NCBI GenBank assembly: GCA_027027675.1
Contig: JALVKT010000060.1
Coordinates: 1 to 14,601, forward strand
Origin: Thermofilaceae archaeon
GTDB taxonomy: Archaea > Thermoproteota > Thermoprotei > Thermofilales > Thermofilaceae
Length of the DNA: 14,601 nucleotides
Reading direction: 5' to 3'
Part shown: piece by piece, positions 6,573 through 13,225 of the stretch
How the letters are laid out: every line of letters starts with the position of its first letter
Numbering within the stretch: position 1 is the stretch's first letter
Program-made: the position numbers and the translations under genes
Notes under the pieces: model-generated
The model's input: the letters and a program-made list of their open reading frames with translations, nothing else
Told to the model about the DNA's origin: nothing
The model's database searches: none

Positions 6573-6749
6573 GTGGCGTATGTCCCTAAAACCCTGGTAA
6601 TAGGAAGGTGCGTGCGCTGCGGCAAAAAACTATACCGCGGAGACGAGGTGTACTACTGCCCCTCATGTGGAGTCTACTACTGCCCAACATGCGCCAAGAA
6701 GACGTTCTATAAGTGCGCTATCTGTGGGAAAGAGCTTCAGCGCCGCTGA
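6573..6749 (+). CDS. 58-residue double zinc-ribbon protein
   Basis: A short frame beginning with GTG at 6573, preceded by the strong ribosome binding site GAGAGGTGA (6556-6564) at 8 bases, and 3 bases after the stop of the upstream gene. The product has four Cys-x2-Cys pairs at 13/16, 29/32, 37/40 and 48/51, enough for two zinc sites, in a compact basic protein that ends in CGKELQRR. The regular cysteine spacing and the ribosome binding site make this a real gene. Its last 13 bases overlap the end of the convergent PP-loop gene. It could serve as an RNA- or protein-binding adaptor for the upstream membrane proteins; that role is inferred. Confidence 0.8.
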   Translation: MAYVPKTLVIGRCVRCGKKLYRGDEVYYCPSCGVYYCPTCAKKTFYKCAICGKELQRR

Positions 6750-8575
6750 GCCCGTCCACGCACCTTTAAGGTGTACTCCGCTATAGGGCACTTCTCGTTG
6801 CATACTCCGCACTGGAGGCACTTGTCTTCTCTAACACCTATACCGCCATCTTCTCTCCTGTAAATGGCCCCTGTCGGGCACCAGTTTGCGCATTCAAGGC
6901 ACTCTGCACAGTAAAAGGAACGCACGGCCGCTCTGACAACGTCTTCTGCGCCACATTTCCCGCTGAGGGACACGTGGACGCTGTTCCCCCTAACCTCTAC
7001 ACTGGCCCCGCTGCACACAGTGTGGAGTATGTTTCTCATTCTCCCCGCGTCGGCGGGAAACTTGCTGTTTGAGAGGAGAAGCCTTATTCCCCCCTCTTCC
7101 TCCTTCACATCTATGTCTGCCCCTCTCTTCTCTGGGTACCACCTCTCGTTTTTCCCTAGCATGCGGAGGATGTCTCGCGGCGGGTCTATCCACCTCCAAA
7201 GCCCATACTCCACCCATTCGCTAGGGTACCCCTGGCGCTTAGAATAGGACTCGAGTTTTCTCATCCAGTCCGCATATAGCTCGGGCTCCACATGCGACGC
7301 GAGCTCAAGTTCTCCGAGCTCTGTTGCTGGACACAGCCAGCAGCCCAGCCTGTCAAAACCCTCATAGTAGAGCTTGTTGGGAACCAGTTTTCTCCAAAAT
7401 ATGTAGAGCCACACGTCCAGGGCCGTCCACTCGTGAATGGGGGAAGCAGCCAGCCCCTTCGGGAACCACTTGTTTTTCCAAACCCTCGGCGACTTGGCCC
7501 GCGCAGAGGACTCGTATTTTCGCTGGCCAACGAGGCCTATAGCGCCGCCAGGGAAAAGCTTTCTCAGCAGCTTAGCTGTGGGAGAAAACTTTACCACCTT
7601 ACAACACCATCTAAAGTCCCTCGCAGGAGGCCCCACAGACTCGAACCCGCGCCAGAACCCCTCTCCAGCAGCTGCAACCTCCAGGTCAAGCCCGTATCTC
7701 TCAGCTATCCACTTAACGTACCTTACTGTGTCGGGAAACTCTATCCCCGTGTCGTTGAAGATAACCTTTATGTCGCCGAGGGCTAGCCTGGCTAGATGCA
7801 GGGTAACTAGGCTATCCTTTCCGCCGGAAAAAGACACGTAGAATGGCAGCCCGTACTTTTCCTTAAGGCTTCTGATAAACTCTACAGCTTCGCGTTCCTT
7901 CTCCTCGAGAACCTCAAGGTTAGCTTCAACAACGTCCCTCCAGGCAGGGTCTTCATCCAAAAAACTCGTCCTGGCCCTACGCCAAGCCTTTAGCACGTAT
8001 ATTCTCCCCCTCCTAGCCATGACGCCCACGCCGAAGAAGCCGCCATTAACGGTTGCCAGCGAGACGTACTCGTCTCTCTCCTCAGGCAAAAGAGCCTCGA
8101 CAACGTCTCCCCTGTGAATCTCAAAACCCCTGCCAAGCCTGGGCAGGTCTACTACAGCGTAGAAACCCACCCGCTCCTCCACTATTCTCTCGGCAAACTT
8201 ATAGAGCGGGCGGAACCTCCACCTTTTTTCCCTCAAGTCATAGATTACGTGGCCGACAACTTGGCCGTCAACGATTATCTCCTCGCCATAGTCGGGATAC
8301 TGCACCTTGTTCCCCAGCACCACGCGGCGCCAAGGCACCACTCTTTTAACCGGGACGCCCAGGTACCCCTCAACGACATCTTTGACGAACTTGTACCATT
8401 TACCAATCACTGGGCGCACGTCCCTCGGCGGAGTGGCGTGGAGAGGTATCGCCGGCGAGCCCAGTTTCTCGTCTAGGAGGGGCAGGTTTCTCCGCGGGTC
8501 CCACCATATCTTCGCGGTCTCCCGTTTAAGGATACTGAAGGTCTCTCTTCCACGCCCCCGCCTCATCCTTAACAC
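6737..8575 (-). CDS. PUA-like, APS/PAPS-reductase PP-loop and ferredoxin fusion protein
   Basis: 612 residues from GTG at 8575; ATG at 8566 would remove three. An N-terminal segment with PPRDVRPVIG (49-58) leads into a PUA-like domain (about 125-200, with RGDVVEALLP and the VNGGFFGVGVMARRGRIYVL strands). The PP-loop SFSGGKDS is at 248-255 within a PAPS-reductase-family domain. The pairs Cys324-Cys325 and Cys412-x2-Cys415 match the CC-x(about 80)-CxxC signature that binds a [4Fe-4S] cluster in APS reductases. The C-terminus has two ferredoxin motifs, Cys556/559/562/566 and Cys586/589/592/596. The family activates a substrate with ATP or reduces an adenylated sulfate. With a PUA-like domain present, sulfur transfer to RNA is an alternative to APS reduction. 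I see no C-terminal catalytic cysteine motif of classical reductases. Confidence 0.85.
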   Translation of the reverse strand: MLRMRRGRGRETFSILKRETAKIWWDPRRNLPLLDEKLGSPAIPLHATPPRDVRPVIGKWYKFVKDVVEGYLGVPVKRVVPWRRVVLGNKVQYPDYGEEIIVDGQVVGHVIYDLREKRWRFRPLYKFAERIVEERVGFYAVVDLPRLGRGFEIHRGDVVEALLPEERDEYVSLATVNGGFFGVGVMARRGRIYVLKAWRRARTSFLDEDPAWRDVVEANLEVLEEKEREAVEFIRSLKEKYGLPFYVSFSGGKDSLVTLHLARLALGDIKVIFNDTGIEFPDTVRYVKWIAERYGLDLEVAAAGEGFWRGFESVGPPARDFRWCCKVVKFSPTAKLLRKLFPGGAIGLVGQRKYESSARAKSPRVWKNKWFPKGLAASPIHEWTALDVWLYIFWRKLVPNKLYYEGFDRLGCWLCPATELGELELASHVEPELYADWMRKLESYSKRQGYPSEWVEYGLWRWIDPPRDILRMLGKNERWYPEKRGADIDVKEEEGGIRLLLSNSKFPADAGRMRNILHTVCSGASVEVRGNSVHVSLSGKCGAEDVVRAAVRSFYCAECLECANWCPTGAIYRREDGGIGVREDKCLQCGVCNEKCPIAEYTLKVRGRAQRR

Positions 8576-8592
8576 GCATTTTACGTGATAGC

Positions 8593-8603
8593 GCTATATT
8601 TGG
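8593..8603. promoter_or_regulatory. Shared TATA element between divergent genes
   Basis: The stretch GCTATATTTGG reads as CCAAATATAGC on the minus strand. On the minus strand it lies about 25 bases ahead of the GTG at 8575, giving a leaderless transcript. On the plus strand it would place a start near 8622, about 10 bases before the ATG at 8632. One A/T core therefore seems to serve both directions; no second A/T-rich box exists in the 56-base spacer. Confidence 0.5.
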
Positions 8604-8631
8604 CTGGAGGAGTAGGTAATACGGTGGTCAT

Positions 8632-8775
8632 ATGAATGTAGCGTTGCCATCAGCCCTAGAGTCGTTCCTCGAGGGTAATGTGTTCGTCTTCTTCGCCTTT
8701 GTAGCGGCGGTTTTCATCCTTACAAGGTTTTTCCGGGAACGCAGGAGGACAATTAAGGTTAGAATAGTCGTTTAA
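8632..8775 (+). CDS. 47-residue single-helix membrane peptide
   Basis: ATG at 8632 with GGTGGT at 8623-8628 just upstream. The predicted peptide has a short acidic N-terminus (ALESFLEGN), one hydrophobic helix (about 17-31, VFVFFAFVAAVFIL) and a strongly basic tail (RFFRERRRT) before the final IKVRIVV. By the positive-inside rule the tail would be cytoplasmic and the N-terminus outside. It stands between the promoter region shared with the PP-loop gene and the top6B promoter, 74 bases ahead of top6B. I do not recognise a family. The helix and charge pattern, ribosome binding site and promoter position support a real gene, but its small size leaves doubt. Confidence 0.55.
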   Translation: MNVALPSALESFLEGNVFVFFAFVAAVFILTRFFRERRRTIKVRIVV

Positions 8776-8810
8776 TCTCCCAGGTTTTTCTCCTGTAACG
8801 CAAAGAAGGC

Positions 8811-8817
8811 TTTATTT
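8811..8817 (+). promoter_or_regulatory. TATA box of the top6B-top6A operon
   Basis: TTTATTT is centred about 36 bases before the top6B ATG at 8850 and would place the transcript start near 8840, a leader of about 10 bases. It follows directly on an A-rich segment and is the only A/T-rich stretch in the 74-base spacer after the short membrane-peptide gene. Confidence 0.4.
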
Positions 8818-8849
8818 GCTCCACAAGCCTTACATGCCGGGACTGATTC

Positions 8850-10400
8850 ATGGAGAAATACAGAGGCTTATCCCCGGCCGAGTTCTTCCACAGGAACAGG
8901 GAGATGGCCGGTTTCTCCAACCCAGTGCGGGCTCTATATCAGACGGTGAGGGAACTCGTCGAAAACGCCCTAGACGCCACCGAGACCCACGGCATACTGC
9001 CGGACATTAAGGTGGAGATAGAGCTGGTAGAGGGTAGGGAGAACTGGGTTCGCGTAACAGTGGCGGACAATGGTATTGGGATCCCGCTCACAGAGGTGCC
9101 GAACGTTTTCGGCAGAGTGTTTTACGGCTCCAAGTACGTGATTAGGCAGACGAGAGGCACCTTCGGCCTAGGAGGAAAAATGGCGGTGCTCCATGCGCAG
9201 ATAACCACGGCGCAGCCCTTCTACGTGAAAAGCTCTACCATGGACTCGCCCGCGGTCTACGAGTACAGGCTTTACATAGACATAAGCAGGAACATCCCCC
9301 ACATAGTCGGGTTCCGGCTTAAAAGGAAGGGACGCAGCAAGTGGCACGGCACCGTGGTCAGCCTGGTCACAGAGGGTGCGTGGAACCTTGCCCGTAGGAG
9401 GATAGACGAGTATATAAGGCGCACAGCGCTCATCGCGCCCTACGCTACAATAGTGTATAGAACCCCCGAGGGAGAGGTAGTCTATGAGAGGGCGTCGAAA
9501 AAGCTTCCCGAGCCCCCACAGGTCGGCAAGCACCACCCCAGGGGCGTTGACATAGAGATCCTGAAGAACCTGATACGGTCCCTGAGCGAGGACATGCCGT
9601 TAAAGGATTTTCTCAGGAAATACTTTGAGAGCGTAGGCGAGAAGAGCGCCATAGACTTTCTCAAATGGGCGAATCTAGACCCCGAAACCCCGGTAAAAAG
9701 CCTCAGGATAAAGGACTTGGAACGCCTAGCCAACGCCATGAAGCGCTACGAAAAATGGAGGAGGCCTCGCCCGGTAACGCTTTCCCCCCTAGGAGCCGAG
9801 CTCCTCAAGGAGGGGGCTAAGAGGATACTTGAGCCGGAATTCGTGGAGGCCGTTACGCGCCAGCCAGCCTCCTATGGCGGGCACCCTTTCATAGTGGAGG
9901 CCGCTATAGCCTATGGGGGGAAGATAGAGCCCCAGAACTCCCCTCTGCTCCTACGCTTCGCCAACAGGATGCCCCTCCTCTACGACGAGGGCGCCGACGT
10001 TTCCAGGAAGATAGTTGACTCTATAGACTGGAGCGTGTACAAGGTAAAGTTCCCTGCCCCACTAGCCGTCATAACCCACGTCTGCTCCACAAAGCTGCCC
10101 TTCAAGAGCGTTGGTAAGGAGGCTATAGCCGACGTCCCCGAGGTTGAGAGGGAGCTTGAGATAGCGGTGCGGGAAGTTGCGAGGAAGCTCCGCCTATACC
10201 TGTCGAAGATGGAGAAGCTACATGAGGTTAAGAGGAAGGAGCTGACAATCAAGAGGTATATACCAGAGGTTTCACGCTCCCTCTCCTACGTGACAGGCAT
10301 CGAAGAAGCTGTTCTCCGCAGGAAGCTGGAGGAGCTTCTCGAAAAAGAGATTAAAAAGAGAGGTGTAGTCGCGAATGCCCCGGTCATCCAAGCAGCGTAA
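8850..10400 (+). CDS. top6B: DNA topoisomerase VI subunit B
   Basis: 516 residues, close to the usual size of about 530. It is the ATPase subunit of type IIB topoisomerase VI, an A2B2 enzyme that passes one DNA duplex through another to relax supercoils and separate linked chromosomes. The GHKL ATPase fold shows the N-box ELVENALDA (35-43), the G1 motif DNGIGI (73-78) and the lid GTFGLGGKM (103-111). A helix-two-turn-helix region and transducer domain follow, with the switch-lysine motif in STKLPFKSVG (about 411-420). The gene overlaps top6A by 26 bases, so the subunits are made from one transcript with coupled translation. No insertion or missing motif is seen. Confidence 0.97.
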   Translation: MEKYRGLSPAEFFHRNREMAGFSNPVRALYQTVRELVENALDATETHGILPDIKVEIELVEGRENWVRVTVADNGIGIPLTEVPNVFGRVFYGSKYVIRQTRGTFGLGGKMAVLHAQITTAQPFYVKSSTMDSPAVYEYRLYIDISRNIPHIVGFRLKRKGRSKWHGTVVSLVTEGAWNLARRRIDEYIRRTALIAPYATIVYRTPEGEVVYERASKKLPEPPQVGKHHPRGVDIEILKNLIRSLSEDMPLKDFLRKYFESVGEKSAIDFLKWANLDPETPVKSLRIKDLERLANAMKRYEKWRRPRPVTLSPLGAELLKEGAKRILEPEFVEAVTRQPASYGGHPFIVEAAIAYGGKIEPQNSPLLLRFANRMPLLYDEGADVSRKIVDSIDWSVYKVKFPAPLAVITHVCSTKLPFKSVGKEAIADVPEVERELEIAVREVARKLRLYLSKMEKLHEVKRKELTIKRYIPEVSRSLSYVTGIEEAVLRRKLEELLEKEIKKRGVVANAPVIQAA

Positions 10401-11523
10401 GGGAGGCGCCGTAGCGCCGAGCGACGCCGAAGTGCTGTCAAGGCTTGAAGCGCTAGGCAAGAAGGTTGCAGACCAGATACTACAGGGGAAACCGCCCTAC
10501 CTAGAGATACCTGTAAGAACCCTCTCAAACACTGTGTGGGACGAGAAGCGCAAAATACTGGTTCTGGGGCCGAGAAAGGCCCGCAGAGAATTCTTCGACA
10601 TCGGAGAGTCAAAGAAGTTTATGCAAACGGTGCTAATGCTTTCGCTCATAGTCAGGGCGAGGAGGGAGGGCGACTACCCGACAATCAGGGACCTCTACTA
10701 TACAGGCAAGCACACAATCCACTATAGGGACCTGCATGGCCGGAGACGGAGCGAGGAGACCTGGAACGACCAGCGCGAATCCAACGCCGTCATCCAGGAC
10801 ATAGAGGTTGCCACCGGCCTGCTAAGGGAGCACATGGGCATAATGCACGACGCTAAGGGCAAGATAGTCGGCAACGTGGTCATACGCTCCAAGGGGTACG
10901 AGATAGACCTTTCACGCATGGGCAGCGGCGCCTACGCGGTGCCCCCCAACGTTGACAGGCTGGAGATTTTGAGGGTAGACGCTGACTACGTGCTTGTCGT
11001 CGAGAAGGACGCCATCTTTGAGAGGCTGAACGAGGAGGAGTTTTGGAGGAAGCATAACTGCATCCTCATCACCGGCAAGGGGCAGCCGGACAGGAGCACG
11101 AGAAGGATGGTGCGCCGGCTCTGGGAGGAGTTCGGGCTTCCAGTCTACATATTGACGGACGCCGACAGCTACGGGTTCTACATCTACAGCGTATATAGGA
11201 GCGGCTCTATATCCCTCAGCTATGAAAGCGAGCGGCTGGCAACGCCAGAAGCCCGTTTCCTCGGGGTTAGCGTGAGCGACATTGAACGCTACAAGATACC
11301 TAGAAACTATATTATCAAAGCGACGGACAGGGACATTAAGAGAGCCAAGGAGCTAATGAATTATCCGTGGTTCCGCGAGTCGAAGGAGTGGATGAAGGAG
11401 TTAAAGCTCTTCATACGTAAGAAGGAGAAGGTTGAGATAGAGGCTCTCAGCGGCCACGGCTTTAAGTTCCTATCGCACACGTATATACCTGAGAAGCTGC
11501 AGAAAGGGGAGTGGATAGTATAG
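10375..11523 (+). CDS. top6A: DNA topoisomerase VI subunit A (Spo11-like)
   Basis: 382 residues. This is the DNA-cleaving subunit related to Spo11. The winged-helix (CAP-like) domain carries RDLYY at 105-109; the second tyrosine, Tyr109, is in the position of the Spo11 catalytic tyrosine that attacks the DNA backbone. The Toprim domain shows the metal-binding Glu210 (VLVVEKDAIF) and the DxD motif TDADSYG with Asp262 and Asp264. The basic N-terminus (MPRSSKQRKGG) is a short extension. The ATG at 10375 lies inside the end of top6B, with GAGAGGTG at 10358-10365 as ribosome binding site. The gene ends 6 bases from the convergent RAM-domain gene. Confidence 0.97.
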   Translation: MPRSSKQRKGGAVAPSDAEVLSRLEALGKKVADQILQGKPPYLEIPVRTLSNTVWDEKRKILVLGPRKARREFFDIGESKKFMQTVLMLSLIVRARREGDYPTIRDLYYTGKHTIHYRDLHGRRRSEETWNDQRESNAVIQDIEVATGLLREHMGIMHDAKGKIVGNVVIRSKGYEIDLSRMGSGAYAVPPNVDRLEILRVDADYVLVVEKDAIFERLNEEEFWRKHNCILITGKGQPDRSTRRMVRRLWEEFGLPVYILTDADSYGFYIYSVYRSGSISLSYESERLATPEARFLGVSVSDIERYKIPRNYIIKATDRDIKRAKELMNYPWFRESKEWMKELKLFIRKKEKVEIEALSGHGFKFLSHTYIPEKLQKGEWIV

Positions 11524-11526
11524 CGC

Positions 11527-11531
11527 TTTTT
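11527..11531 (+). terminator. Short T tract after top6A
   Basis: Five T residues begin 3 bases after the top6A stop codon and extend into the last codon of the convergent gene. Archaeal T-tract terminators can be this short, though a longer read-through into the convergent gene is equally possible. Confidence 0.3.
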
Positions 11532-11763
11532 AACTGTCGCCGTGCCCCAGCAGGGTTGCCGTCTGCTCTATACCCTCAATCTCCCTGATCTTCATGACTG
11601 TTTTGTCGAACTCCACCATGTGGGGGGCTACGATTTCGACGACTATGTCCCAGAGGCCATAGGTTATCGTGACGTCGGACACGTGTGGGAGGCTCCTGAG
11701 CTTAAGCGCTACATCATACTCTTTTCCGGGCTCCGTCTTTACAAGCATGTATCCTTTAATCAT
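11530..11763 (-). CDS. Stand-alone Lrp/AsnC-type ligand-binding (RAM) domain protein
   Basis: 77 residues covering only the alpha-beta ACT-like domain found at the C-terminus of Lrp/AsnC regulators. The pattern is: MIKGYMLVKTEPGKEYDVALKL, then LPHVSDVTITYGLWDIVVEI, a helix, and MKIREIEGIEQTATLLG. No DNA-binding helix-turn-helix is present, and the ATG at 11763 has its own promoter (TATA-like TTTTTTATAAAGG at 11817-11805) and a G5 ribosome binding site (11775-11771), so the short form is genuine. Such stand-alone domains bind amino acids or other effectors and oligomerise, and may modulate full-length Lrp proteins. The specific ligand cannot be told from sequence. It converges on top6A, with 6 bases between the stop codons. 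Confidence 0.9.
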   Translation of the reverse strand: MIKGYMLVKTEPGKEYDVALKLRSLPHVSDVTITYGLWDIVVEIVAPHMVEFDKTVMKIREIEGIEQTATLLGHGDS

Positions 11764-11969
11764 CGCGTAGCCCCCTTTGATTGTTCAGGAATCCACCGGC
11801 TCCCTTTATAAAAAATTTTAGGTTGTTTTTTCAGCGTCTATGCATGTTCCACATAGGCGGGAGCGAGTTTTTTCCCAGGAAACCAAGTTTTAATGCAGCG
11901 TTCAGCTTTGAATATTAGAGCCACCGGTTGTCCTGTAATGGTTGCGGTCTCTAACGGGTGAAGCTTGCT
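11764..11969. other. Longest gene-free stretch, between RAM-domain and GTPase genes
   Basis: About 206 bases. The left part (11764-11817) is the promoter and leader of the RAM-domain gene. The middle (11821-11885) holds T-rich runs and a weak inverted repeat (CTATG at 11838-11842, CATAG at 11852-11856), with no RNA gene that I can recognise on either strand. The right part carries TATA-like stretches near 11887 and 11909 for the GTPase gene, a 22-codon frame at 11893-11961 that ends inside its ribosome binding site, and GGGTGA at 11956-11961. Confidence 0.4.
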
Positions 11970-13133
11970 ATGCCGGCGAACCTTCCCGCCGAGGCGAAGA
12001 GTAAGTGGCGCCGCGTGATGGAGGCGAAGACGCCTGAGGAAAAGCTGGAGGCTTTGAGGGAGTTTATGTCCGCGATTCCGAAGCACAAGGGTACTGAGAG
12101 GCTTAGAATGCAGATTACGCGTCAAATGGCCGCTTTGAGGAGGGAGATAGAGCTTGCTAAGAGGAAGAAGGCGGGAAGGGGGGAGCGGTTCTTCATAGAG
12201 AAGGAGGGTGACGTCCAAGTAGTGCTACTGGGGCTACCCAACTCGGGTAAGACGTCCTTTTTCCGTTGCGTGACCGGGGCGAAGGTAGAGCCGTCTGCGG
12301 CGCCGTTCTCTACTAGGCGTCCCCAGCCGGGTATAAGCGTGTGGGAGGGAGTGTATTTCCAGCTGGTGGATACTCCTTCGCTGGTTGAGGGGGCGTCTAG
12401 GGGGGCTTATGAAGGGTCTAGGGTTTTGGCGTTGGCGCGCAACGCCGACGCGGTAATACTGGTTCTCGACGCTTCCGGCGACGTGGCTTATCAGTACCGT
12501 GTCCTGCTGAAAGAGCTTGAGGAGAGCCGCATAACTATCCATAGGCCTCACGCGGTCGTCGAGATTGAGAAGAGGAGAAGCGGTGGTGTTCTCGTGCAGG
12601 GAGAGCTGGAAGGGGCCACTGTTCAAGACGTGGTTAGACTTCTTAGGGACTACGGCGTGTACCACGCCATTGTTAAGATTAAGGGGCGTGCGAGGCTGGA
12701 GGATGTTGAGGAGGCACTTTTCGGGTCGGTGTACTATAGGCCCGCGGCCATAGTCTTGGCTAAGGTTGACTTGGCCCTAGCTAAGATAGGGGAGCTTAAG
12801 AGGTTTGCTGAAGCAGTCGAGGTTCCAGTGTTCTATTTTTCCGAGAAGCTGTGTAGACGTTTCCGCTTCGAAAGGCTTGCAAGGCATCTCTTCCAGGAGT
12901 TGGGTTTAATCAGGGTTTACACGAGGAACCCTAAGACAGGGGAGGTCGAGGAAAAGCCTGTGGTTGTAGAGGCGGGGACGCGTGTGCTTGACGTGGCGAG
13001 GGCTATTCATAGCCATCTTTACAAGCACTTCAAGTATGCTAAGGTGTGGAGTGACAGGTTCCGTTTTAGCCCGCGGAGGGTTGGAAAGGACTTTGTAGTG
13101 GAGGACGGAGATGTAATAGAGATTGTTGCTTAG
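11970..13133 (+). CDS. DRG/Obg-family GTPase with TGS domain
   Basis: I chose ATG at 11970 because GGGTGA at 11956-11961 lies 8 bases before it; GTG at 11958 would add four residues and destroy that spacing. The 387-residue protein has a helical N-terminus (about 1-75), a G domain with G1 GLPNSGKTS (88-96), G2 region FSTRRPQPG (113-121) and G3 DTPS (134-137), and a C-terminal TGS domain (about 313-387, from VYTRNPKTGEVEEKPV). This is the arrangement of DRG proteins, translation-associated GTPases. Oddly, the G4 motif expected as NKxD reads AKVD (264-267), so the asparagine that reads guanine is an alanine; G3 ends in serine rather than glycine. It may have altered nucleotide specificity. Its upstream neighbours are unrelated. 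Confidence 0.9.
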   Translation: MPANLPAEAKSKWRRVMEAKTPEEKLEALREFMSAIPKHKGTERLRMQITRQMAALRREIELAKRKKAGRGERFFIEKEGDVQVVLLGLPNSGKTSFFRCVTGAKVEPSAAPFSTRRPQPGISVWEGVYFQLVDTPSLVEGASRGAYEGSRVLALARNADAVILVLDASGDVAYQYRVLLKELEESRITIHRPHAVVEIEKRRSGGVLVQGELEGATVQDVVRLLRDYGVYHAIVKIKGRARLEDVEEALFGSVYYRPAAIVLAKVDLALAKIGELKRFAEAVEVPVFYFSEKLCRRFRFERLARHLFQELGLIRVYTRNPKTGEVEEKPVVVEAGTRVLDVARAIHSHLYKHFKYAKVWSDRFRFSPRRVGKDFVVEDGDVIEIVA

Positions 13134-13140
13134 ACGCCGT

Positions 13141-13165
13141 CTTATAAAGTAAATTATGTTATAAG
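13141..13165. repeat. AT-rich 7-11-7 inverted repeat upstream of cdc48
   Basis: CTTATAA at 13141-13147 and TTATAAG at 13159-13165 are exact reverse complements separated by 11 bases, the same geometry as the repeat at the tes promoter though with different arms. It begins 7 bases after the GTPase stop codon and lies about 20 bases upstream of the cdc48 TATA box. Because TTATAA is itself a palindrome and the region is A/T rich, chance is a real alternative. Confidence 0.3.
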
Positions 13166-13182
13166 GTTATTCTTCTAACCAT

Positions 13183-13193
13183 ATTTTTTAAAG
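13183..13193 (+). promoter_or_regulatory. TATA box of cdc48
   Basis: ATTTTTTAAAG is centred about 38 bases before the ATG at 13226 and would put the transcript start near 13213. That leaves a short leader carrying GGTGG (13215-13219) as ribosome binding site, 6 bases before the ATG. Confidence 0.5.
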
Positions 13194-13225
13194 TAACTGA
13201 CGCATAGTTAACGCGGTGGCTTATC

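Noticed and set aside
7292..7786. Plus-strand frame of 164 codons inside the PP-loop gene
   Set aside because: It is antisense to the conserved PP-loop and CC...CxxC region and its translation shows no recognisable pattern.
11838..11856. Inverted repeat CTATG ... CATAG in the spacer before the GTPase gene
   Set aside because: Arms of only 5 bases with a 9-base loop are common by chance, and the repeat is not next to a promoter element.
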